Assembly: GCA_023897205.1 (NCBI GenBank) | Contig: JAHWDD010000003.1 | Coordinates: 6,141,665 to 6,205,664 of the forward strand | Reading direction: 5' to 3' | Source of the DNA: Exophiala sp. HKRS030 | Taxonomy: Eukaryota > Ascomycota > Eurotiomycetes > Chaetothyriales > Herpotrichiellaceae | Length of the DNA: 64,000 nt | In this document: one piece after another, positions 56,896 to 64,000 of the stretch | Position numbering within the stretch: position 1 is the first letter of the stretch | Layout of the letters: each line of letters opens with the position of its first letter | Translations under genes and position numbers: made by a program | Notes under the pieces: generated by a model | What the model was told of the DNA's origin: nothing | Database searches by the model: none | Seen by the model: only the letters and a program-made list of their open reading frames with translations

Positions 56896-58794
56896 TCACG
56901 ACGCAGTATCCATGCTTCCAACACTTGATCTCCTTCTTGTGAGTGCACCGCCGTCGCCGCCGATGCCGGTAGGCGAGCCAATACTCATTCTCCGTCGGTG
57001 AGGACCATTGTTATGGGACTCATCTTTGGCGCTGCTGGCGATGTCACATTCGCGCATGCCGATACCTCCGCGTTCGATGTCCTCGGTGCTAGTTTTCTCT
57101 TTCCTGCGTGCCAACCGTGCCTCTGGCATCTCGGGTTTTCCACCCAACGAGGCCAAGACGACATCACCAGTCGCGGTCAAACAGTCCATCACTTCGAGTT
57201 CATGCTTGGTAAACAAGCGAGGCAGAATGATCCAGCGCAGTGGAATCAAAGCGACAATCAACACTGGGAATCCAATGGCCGCGATCGTCTGGCTAATAGC
57301 GACAGTGGTCGCAAAGCCGAGGAATTGCCAGAACAAATAGTGCCAGATCTGTCGACGCGGAACGGTGTTGAGAGGATCGGAAGGGCTTTGGAACTTGGGG
57401 TCTCGAAGGAGGAATGCGAGCTTGTGTGTGAGAATAGGATTCGTGATTATGCTTCCCATTCCGACGGTGAAAAACACGCCGCTGATGATAGCGCGAGGGA
57501 TCAGCGATAGTACTGATAGAATAGGACCGGTCATGGTCCCGACCAGTGCTAGACCCATGACCAGATGAGAGACTCGCTGCTCGGCCACTTTCACTGCCAC
57601 GCTTTGTTTCCGCACCGTGGTCTCCTGGCTGCTATCTTTGGGTTCGACATATACTGCCTCATCCTCGTAGTACGTGAGTGAATCGGTGTGAACCGGCGCT
57701 TGGGGAACGAGTCCGTTGGGAAGGGGGATGTTGAGGATGCCAGCGACAAAGCAGGTGCAGCCAAGAAGGAAAAAGTCCCAGTGGAAGCCCGCTGGTTTCT
57801 TCAGTGGAAAATCGCGAGCTTGCGCCGTAAGCGATGATACATTGTGGTCGTAGTAGAAGAGCAGTGTCATCAAAAACCCAAATGGAATACCAATTAATAT
57901 CCATTTGATCGGCAGTGTCCAAAATGCCACTACCCAAGGTCTGTCAACCGTCGGATGAAAAGCCTGCGATCTCGGCAGGAACTCGAAGTGGACATATTCG
58001 AGGTTTCCTGGAAAGTGAGCAAATCCAGTCCACCAGATTGTCGCTATGGGGTATGCATAGTCAGAGAGAAATGTCCGTAGCCAGCCTCTGGTATATGTAG
58101 TCTGCCCGATGCGCTCCAAGAAATAGATTGTGAGGAAGTATAAAATCGCAATCATGGCAGATGCAAAACCGTTCGTGATCTGGCTGTTTTGAAATCCAAT
58201 GCTCAGCTCCTCGCATCCTTTGATGATGTAAATGGTACCAACGTAGAATCCAAAGGTTTGTGACGAAAAGTCGGTAATGGTACGCATGTAGTCACAAAGG
58301 TTGAAAATCGCAACCGCCCAGTGGAATACGGCAGACCAGATGCCAACCCATACCATGAAGCGCCCATAAAGTGTGACATCGTAGATACGTAGGATGTCGT
58401 AGATGGTGTAGTTGAACAATGAGATCAGACCCGTCACACCAACGACCGTAAGAGGTTGAGCTGATAGTAAACTGAACACAATCGCTGCGAGCGCCGAGGA
58501 CAACAGTGCTTCGTTAATCCCGAAAAATCCCCCTGTGTTGTATTGCATATCAAGCTGGAAAGCAAGAGCAGGAAGTAAATTGACAAAGTATATCCGAACC
58601 GTTCCCGCAAAGACACGGTAGCTGAAACCGTCCGTGAAGTCACTCCAGTAATAGGGTAGCCGTCGTCTAACGTCGTGGTAGATGCCTTTCCCTGGTCGAC
58701 TGACCCGACTCAAGATGCCCTGAGTCTCGTGCCAGAAGTACAGGTTGTCTCCCGCGCGGTGGGTCTGTCTCTGCTTGGAGGGCATATGCTCCAT
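56896..58794 (-). CDS. BOR1: Bor1-type borate/anion transporter (SLC4-like)
   Basis: Plasma-membrane or vacuolar anion exchanger of the HCO3-/borate family. 632 residues, single exon, ATG at 58794. The cytosolic N-terminus contains GIYHDVRRRLPYYWSDFTDGF, then about ten to twelve helices begin with VRIYFVNLLPALAFQLDM. Family blocks: QPLTVVGVTGLISLFNYTIYDI, FGFYVGTIYIIKGCEEL, a central loop with KKPAGFHWDFFLLGCTCFVAGILNIPLPNGLVPQAPVHTDSL (typical PNGLxPQAPxHT), EQRVSHLVMGLALVG, and RAIISGVFFTVGMGSI. The C-terminal ~90 residues are Arg/Ser-rich and cytosolic. In yeast the orthologue exports borate; the same function is inferred. Confidence 0.92.
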   Translation of the reverse strand: MEHMPSKQRQTHRAGDNLYFWHETQGILSRVSRPGKGIYHDVRRRLPYYWSDFTDGFSYRVFAGTVRIYFVNLLPALAFQLDMQYNTGGFFGINEALLSSALAAIVFSLLSAQPLTVVGVTGLISLFNYTIYDILRIYDVTLYGRFMVWVGIWSAVFHWAVAIFNLCDYMRTITDFSSQTFGFYVGTIYIIKGCEELSIGFQNSQITNGFASAMIAILYFLTIYFLERIGQTTYTRGWLRTFLSDYAYPIATIWWTGFAHFPGNLEYVHFEFLPRSQAFHPTVDRPWVVAFWTLPIKWILIGIPFGFLMTLLFYYDHNVSSLTAQARDFPLKKPAGFHWDFFLLGCTCFVAGILNIPLPNGLVPQAPVHTDSLTYYEDEAVYVEPKDSSQETTVRKQSVAVKVAEQRVSHLVMGLALVGTMTGPILSVLSLIPRAIISGVFFTVGMGSIITNPILTHKLAFLLRDPKFQSPSDPLNTVPRRQIWHYLFWQFLGFATTVAISQTIAAIGFPVLIVALIPLRWIILPRLFTKHELEVMDCLTATGDVVLASLGGKPEMPEARLARRKEKTSTEDIERGGIGMRECDIASSAKDESHNNGPHRRRMSIGSPTGIGGDGGALTRRRSSVGSMDTAS

Positions 58795-60044
58795 GTCGAT
58801 GCTTTCTGAGTTCTTGGGAATGAAGCAGGAGGAAGACTTTCAACCGCTGTGCTGCTCAATGCTGGCTTATTTATGCGACTGCGCATTAGTGCTATGTACG
58901 GCCCAATGCCTAGAGGCAAACTTCTAGTCTGTGGTTCGCTTTCTGGGAGTTTGATTGTGAACTAGCCAATGAAGGAAAGAAAATAGGTCGCCGACAGTCA
59001 CACACATATCAAGCCCGGCCAAAGGGTCCCCACTTCTTGCGGTAGGCATGGGTCGGTTCAGTTGCGAGGAAGCTTACATCGGCAAACAAACTCTATGGTA
59101 GTCGCGATGAGTATGAAATTCGTGGCCGTTCGGAAGCATATCGCGACATCTGTTTTGAGTTGGGAGATCTTTAAACTCTGGCCCACCATACCTGGAACGA
59201 AAACCAACGTCATTCTCATCGCCGCAGGAGCTGTATATGGTATCGATGGATCATCTCCCAAAAGAAAGGTTTGCTCTGTAAGATGCGGGCTGCTCAGTAG
59301 GAATGAAACTGATTTTTATATAGCACCCGCTTTCGACGCAATGGACGATTAGGTCTAACTTACTGTCTATCCAACATAGCTTGTTTGAAGTAGAATATGT
59401 ATGGAGTGCTTCATATTCTTCGAATAGGAGCGCGAGCGCGTTGTCGGAGCAACTGTGGAGCAAAGCAATTAATTGTCTGCCCGAGCAGAATTGAATGGCA
59501 AGAAAAGCTTCACCGAAATCAACAAATGTGAGGACACCAGCCCTAACATTGGTGTGTGGACTAATCAACCTTGACAGACAAAATGCTGACTACTCCGTAT
59601 TGAATGCTGACCGCCGGTCAAAGCTCGTCCGAGATTTTATGTCTTAGCCTACATGGTACCAAACAATCTTGTGCCGCTCAGAGGTTTCTCGACCTGGCGT
59701 AATATCGACCAAGGCTAACCTTAAGCATCCGGGGCAGCTCATCCTCATCCTAGTGACAAACATTCTCTTCTGATTGTGAAGATACGGAGCTGACTTGACC
59801 CAAATGACGTCGTGGCGTTAAAGTTTGCCCTTTCCTTTGTCTTGAACTCGGGTTGTTGACCAATAGTATGGACTTTCAGCACAGCCCTCGATGGCGCCGA
59901 TTTTCAGCACAGCCCTCGATGGCGCCGATCTTTTCGACCGGTCGAGGTCTGTAGTCTCTGGCCGTGACATTAGTCCTGGACTTCTTGTGTTCCTAACTCC
60001 CAAAATGCCAGTATCTCGATTGTTCCAAACCCTTGAATGCGAAC
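58795..60044. other. Divergent intergenic region (BOR1 / SET gene)
   Basis: No gene recognised. Contains one TACTCCGTA motif (59591-59599) and the 28-bp tandem duplication at 59874-59929. Confidence 0.45.
59874..59929 (+). repeat. Perfect 28-bp tandem duplication
   Basis: Two adjacent identical 28-bp units, each containing CAGCACAGCCCTCGATGG and GGCGCC, 115 bp upstream of the SET-gene ATG. Perfect identity suggests a recent duplication or an assembly stutter. The length is not a multiple of three. Confidence 0.9.
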
Positions 60045-61976
60045 ATGGAGCCCTTACGACTTCGAGAACGACTCATGAAGGAGCTGGACAGGGTTGTTGA
60101 GATTGTTGCTGCTTCGAGCGTACCAGAAGGGGCCTATCTAAGGATTGAAGCAAGTTTAGTCGACAACTTTGAAGGGAGAAGGTCGGAATCAGTGCCGCGA
60201 AGATTGTTCCTAGATACGATAAAACTTCCCAGTTCGAGTATCGGAGCAAGAGGCAATCGAGTTGTTACCACTACCGGCACTGATTCAGCAAATGAGCGGT
60301 CCGAAGTGCAGCATTTGCCTTCGCCAGCACAATCAGCCAGTCACAGTCCTATACTAGGGCACTTGGCGGATAGCAATGTCCTGGATCCTGAGAACGATGA
60401 CAATGCGATGAGTCAACAGTCATTTCTTTCGGACGCTCTCAGATCGTCTCGTCAGAAACATGCCCACCGACGCAAGACTGTGGGTGGCTTATCTATCAGA
60501 AGAATCAGTTCCACTGCTCAAGCGGCACTCAGAGAACCATCTCCCCCTTCGACGCGACAGCTCCAAACAACCCAAACTCAAGTCCGGAAACGTCGCCGGC
60601 TGGAAGAGACACCAAAAATGCAACAGTCCAATGTCGACAAGCTGATTGAAGGTATCTGGAAGGAAATCCACAACCCAGCCACCCTGGTTCTTGACCAAAA
60701 TTATGCTGAGTTGCTCAGTGACTTGGTCAAAAGAGATATTGCCCCAGAAGCAACAAGGCTTGCTCCTGCTAACCTGGAAGTGGCCACACAGACATGCCGA
60801 CGGATAACAGACGGCGCACGTAGCGGCCGAGCATTGGAGGTCATCATGCAGGCGCATTGGGTCGATTGTTTCGATGCACAAATCGTCGACTTGGCAGAGA
60901 CAAAACCGCAACTAAGGCCGGCAGAACATAAGAAAATGACTTTCATGCAAGCCTGCAAATCGTTTTCCTGGTCAGAAAAAGATCTGAGGAATCGAATGTA
61001 AGCAAGACCATTCCATCCAAGGGAAGCGAGCCCTGACTGACTAACTTCACATAGGGCAATCTGGAAGGGATATCGTGATATCAAAAATGCTGCAGGCTGG
61101 AGCGCGCTTATCTTTGCCGGGCCTGGTATCTATCGGTTTTGCAAATATCGTCTGGGCCTCGACCCAGAAGCTTTATCCAAACTCCGAGTGCTCAAGACGC
61201 GATTTGAGATCGCAGCTGATACCCTCCATGCACAGTGGCGTCAGCTTCTTCCAATTGTCGGCGAGTCTGCACAGTTGCATTGGCGAGGTCATCCCCACGA
61301 CTGGGTAGTTAGTAAACGAAAAGACGCACTGCCATTGGCCTTTACATATCGTCAATGGGACACCAACTTCTCTTTCGAGCATATACAAGAATCAATCATC
61401 GACACGGAAAAATGGGGTGAGCATGTGGATCCTCGCCGCACAGGCGACGGTCCTGACTTCTTCTGCACCATGTGTTCACTCCGTCAATCTCAGAAAGCTG
61501 AAGACAACGAATGCGTGTGCTTCGCAGAACTTTTCGGGCTCAACAATACTACTAAACCCTGTCCTGTGCAAGTCTTCCAGACCGAAAATGGTCGCAATAA
61601 CGGACTGATAGCCTGTTGTTCGTTTCCCCGAGGCAATGCTGTTGGCGAATTTGTGGGACTCATCACAAAAGGCCTCTCACACATTGATGTGATGCAAAGC
61701 CGAGCAAGCGAGGATGGAGAACCGTATCAAATATGGCAAGGGAGGTGTGGCAACTTCACTCGATTTATAAATCATTCGTGTGAGCCAAATTGTCAGTTTC
61801 AGACTTTCTCCTGGCTCGGTGTGCAAAGGATCTTGGTCGTCTCAAAAGGGGTACCTGCGGGAAAGGAGTTGACTGTTGACTACTCGTCCCGATACTGGCA
61901 ACAGTTGGACAAAAAGTGTCTTTGCGGTAGTGTCAAATGTCGGTTTTCAAATCGCTTACCTCCAAGCTCGGGTTGA
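60045..61976 (+). CDS. SET-domain protein (putative lysine methyltransferase)
   Basis: Exons 60045-60997 and 61055-61976 give 624 residues. The N-terminal half is low in complexity with basic nuclear-type patches (KHAHRRK, VRKRRR). Residues ~320-380 form a helical segment (MAIWKGYRDIKNAAGWSALI). A Cys-rich stretch near 450-475 (FFCTMCSLRQ...ECVCF) sits where a pre-SET zinc cluster would be. The SET core has RFINHSCEPNC (~554-564), the pseudoknot motif, with GKELTVDYSSRYW after it, then a post-SET-like CLCGSVKC (~606-613). The SET-N motif is divergent (NGRNNGLIACCSFPRGNAVGEFVGLI). It resembles fungal H3K9-type enzymes but is atypical; the target is not inferable. The intron (GTAAGC...ATAG) splits a Met codon. 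The ATG at 60045 is the first in frame. Confidence 0.82.
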
Positions 61977-62337
61977 GTCTTGAATGGGTGGATGAGACTT
62001 ATACGTAATAATGATATGCCACATTGATCGACCCACAGAGCATAAACACACACCCCTTACGCGTCATGTTCGAACCGGTGCGGAGAACGACTAGATAAAT
62101 GATTTGATTCTTTTTCATTTTCTCGTGATTTCTTTCCTATGACATCCTTTTTAAACTACATGAGCTCTTCCGTAGCAATCATATAATTCCCCCTTTAAGA
62201 TCCAATGACCGCGGCATTCTCTTGGACAGTTGTGAAGTGGATGCTGACAGGTGGAGTCGATTACAACCGGAGAATATTTCATTGACGATAACCACCCTCG
62301 CTGTCTCATTCAAGTGTTGTGGAGATTTTTTGGGAAT
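61977..62337. other. Convergent 3' region (SET gene / metallothionein)
   Basis: No other gene seen between the two stop codons. Confidence 0.5.
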
Positions 62338-62484
62338 TTATTTGCTGTTTCTGTTCAACTTCGTGTTAGGTACTTATCCGAAAACTGACATCCGGATTTA
62401 ATGGAAAACATACCCGCAAGATGAGCAGCTACAGCTGGAGCCACAGCTGCAGGAAGAAGGACCGGAGCACTGGCAGGGACCCAT
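62338..62484 (-). CDS. cmt: Copper metallothionein (Neurospora type)
   Basis: A 27-residue Cys-rich protein expected to bind about six Cu(I) ions in the cytosol and buffer or detoxify copper. Minus-strand exon 1 is 62484-62414 and exon 2 is 62350-62338; the 63-nt intron (62413-62351) has GTATGT, CTAAC and ACAG signals. Cysteines lie at residues 4, 6, 12, 14, 18, 20 and 23. To my knowledge this spacing, and the Ser/Gly filling between them, match the N. crassa copper metallothionein (26 residues), including the start MG and an SK end. There are no aromatic residues and no His. The last four codons come from the 13-nt second exon. A TATA element lies 150 bp upstream. Too short for ordinary gene finders. 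Confidence 0.93.
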
Positions 62485-63086
62485 TGTAGTTGATTTTGTT
62501 TTGCTGGTCTGTGAAAAGACTAGTGTGGAGTGTTGTTAGAAAAGTTTGAGATTTCTTGAAATTGTAGATTGATTTTGGATTGTTTGATGCAGAATAGTAA
62601 AATTATTCTCAGATATCGGCAGCTGAGTAGGCAGTATATATAGCCCCTCGATCTTGGGTCGATTCTTCTGGAGGAGCGCCCCCGGCCCTGCGTTCTTTGT
62701 GCGTAATGCGGGTCCAAGCGGGCAAATAGTGAGGGGTTTGGGCGTTGTTTGAGCCAAGCTGACATACCCAGTCAGGAACGCAGCCAATCATTTCGCGTGC
62801 CTTGATAAAGAACGCACAATTCTCGCACGCCAGATGAAGTCCAAAAGTGATCGCGCCAATCGGCACGGCTGCGAGAGTTGTGTTCTTTCACGCACAACTA
62901 TCTCACCCTGCGCGTTCACGCCAGGACGGCCTTCTTGGCTTCCAGTATCTTCGAATCATGTAATCGCTGGTGGATTACTCAAAGTTTTTTTCGCCGTCTT
63001 TGTCAGTCGAGACATGCCTTGGCTTCAATACGGGACGAAATGCGGAGAAGGGCATGTGACCCTGTGGACGTCTCATTATCACCATT
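62485..63086. other. Metallothionein promoter and HET 3' region
   Basis: Minus-strand promoter of the metallothionein, including the TATA element and a TTTTGCTGG word just upstream of the ATG (62498-62506, plus-strand reading). Plus-strand ORFs such as 62834-63322 overlap the HET gene and are not called. Confidence 0.4.
62635..62642 (-). promoter_or_regulatory. TATA box of the metallothionein gene
   Basis: TATATATA, 150 bp upstream of the ATG at 62484 in a stretch otherwise free of TATA words. The position suits a leader of roughly 100-120 nt, and strong TATA boxes are usual in inducible metal-response genes. Confidence 0.5.
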
Positions 63087-64000
63087 TCAAACCAACACGA
63101 TCATCCTGCTTTTATCTTCCCTCGCCAGCCAACGCCCGCTCGCCATTACAGGATCGACGTAAGCATGGCCAACCAGTTCGTATGTTTCTTCATCATAAAG
63201 CGGGCCGTGAGCTTTCGACTTTCTTAGGATGGCAGGTAGTGTGCAGCCTTCAAGATGCCAAATTGAATCACCAACCTGCGTATTTCGGTGAGCCCATCCC
63301 AACAGGGTTTCGTCTCCGATAGACATCAATCGCACTCCTTCGTCAAGGACGAACGAGACGGAAGAAAGCAAGGGTTCAAAGGATATGCCTCGACGACGAC
63401 TGCTCGCTCCGCCAGATGCAGAGTATTCTTTCCATTCAGCAGGGATCCGTGTTTCGTCTAGCGTTCCGTTTGACCTTATCCTCATGGGCATCTTTGTCGG
63501 ACCTTGGGTTTGTAATCGACTTTGGAGTGAGATGCCGAAACTCTTGAAGAAACTTTCATGTGCTTGTAACCAAGACCAGATCACGGAATTCCCGGTCTGT
63601 TCGTAGTATGCTTCAGGCAAGGCGTATAACAAAGCAAAAAAATCGGCTCCATTCAGATGGCCATACGTCTGCTGATGGGACATGAGAAGTAAGCGTCTGA
63701 AGGCTTTTGCTATAAGATCAGATGGGCTACTCCCCGTGGGAAAGATGGTCGAACCTCCCGCGCTTGTGATGACCTCATTCGCAACAACACCGCCCAGGAC
63801 CTTTATATACCCTTCCCGAACCCCTTTCAGAGCCAACCGACGGCCATCAACGTGAAAAGAGTCTGGCACATCCTGATTCATTCTGGCGGCGGTACCAAAT
63901 GCGCGACGCTTCTCCCATCCGAGATTTGCGTCCTTCCCACAGATGTAGGTGATCAAATTGTGATCGAAAGCATGGAGTTTGAAATGGAAGTAATCTGGAC
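63087..64000 (-). CDS. HET-family incompatibility protein, C-terminal part (runs off the window)
   Basis: The frame is open from the right edge to the stop at 63087, 304 codons visible. The end has the usual HET-protein C-terminus: FVLDEGVRLMSIGDETLLGWAHRNTQVGDSIWHLEGCTLPAILR followed by YELVGHAYVDPVMASG. This is the ligand-like beta domain that follows the HET domain in this family. The HET domain itself must lie beyond base 64000. No frame break is visible in this portion. Together with the 4.6 kb gene it makes two HET-family genes in the window. Confidence 0.8.
   Translation of the reverse strand, partial: PDYFHFKLHAFDHNLITYICGKDANLGWEKRRAFGTAARMNQDVPDSFHVDGRRLALKGVREGYIKVLGGVVANEVITSAGGSTIFPTGSSPSDLIAKAFRRLLLMSHQQTYGHLNGADFFALLYALPEAYYEQTGNSVIWSWLQAHESFFKSFGISLQSRLQTQGPTKMPMRIRSNGTLDETRIPAEWKEYSASGGASSRRRGISFEPLLSSVSFVLDEGVRLMSIGDETLLGWAHRNTQVGDSIWHLEGCTLPAILRKSKAHGPLYDEETYELVGHAYVDPVMASGRWLAREDKSRMIVLV

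Noticed and set aside
1..64000. tRNA, rRNA genes, CRISPR arrays
   Set aside because: No convincing tRNA B-box with a foldable cloverleaf, no rRNA sequence and no spaced direct repeats were seen; CRISPR arrays are not expected in a fungal nucleus.

Overview
The window is nuclear DNA of a filamentous ascomycete (Pezizomycotina). Genes are intron-poor, with short GT-AG introns (about 45-200 nt) and CTAAC/CTGAC-like branch sites. The gene families are typical of moulds: HET incompatibility proteins, a pisatin-demethylase-like P450, a DOMON-b561 protein and a Neurospora-type copper metallothionein. Order-level placement (a black-yeast-like Chaetothyriales or related lineage is possible) is not resolved by sequence alone.

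Layout. 0.7-3.7 kb: PP4 regulatory subunit Psy2/SMK-1 (+). 4.6-9.4 kb: a cell-death-type pair, a HET-domain gene (+, frame broken) convergent with a caspase-like CHAT protein with a C-terminal membrane anchor (-). 10.3-10.6 kb: a zinc-finger remnant. 11.6-14.3 kb: glyoxalase-like protein (+) and an SDR reductase (-, frame broken). 15.2-17.8 kb: arrestin-like trafficking adaptor (-, two frame breaks). 20-21.4 kb: bZIP regulator (+). 22.1-23.5 kb: Stm1-like RGG ribosome-associated protein (+). 25.1-28.8 kb: P450 (+) and nitroreductase (+). 29.7-31.5 kb: DOMON-cytochrome b561 (+, frame broken near its end). 32-33 kb: Scs3/FIT2 (-). 34.2-36.1 kb: BCS1-type AAA ATPase (+). 37-38 kb: Dfg10 polyprenol reductase (-). 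39.9-43.8 kb: Hos4-like ankyrin protein (+, several frame breaks). 44.5-45.2 kb: ribosomal protein eS12 (+). 46.7-48 kb: SLC35F-type transporter (-). 50.7-52.3 kb: acyltransferase-3 membrane protein (+). 53.9-56.5 kb: small membrane protein and paraoxonase-like esterase (+). 56.9-58.8 kb: Bor1-type borate/anion transporter (-). 60-62 kb: SET-domain protein (+). 62.34-62.48 kb: a two-exon, 27-residue copper metallothionein (-). 63.1-64 kb: a second HET-family protein running off the right edge (-).

Most genes are ordinary housekeeping or metabolic loci that do not form one pathway. Dfg10 and Scs3 act on ER lipid metabolism, and Hos4, SET and bZIP act on chromatin or transcription. The accessory elements are the HET genes, the CHAT protein and the zinc-finger remnant.

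Two results stand out. One is the membrane-anchored CHAT protein beside a HET gene. The other is the metallothionein, whose seven cysteines have exactly the Neurospora spacing. A third, technical result is that at least six frame breaks in five genes (up to nine by a looser count) are all repaired by adding one base to a short G or C run. This points to under-called homopolymers in the assembly rather than to decay of five unrelated genes.
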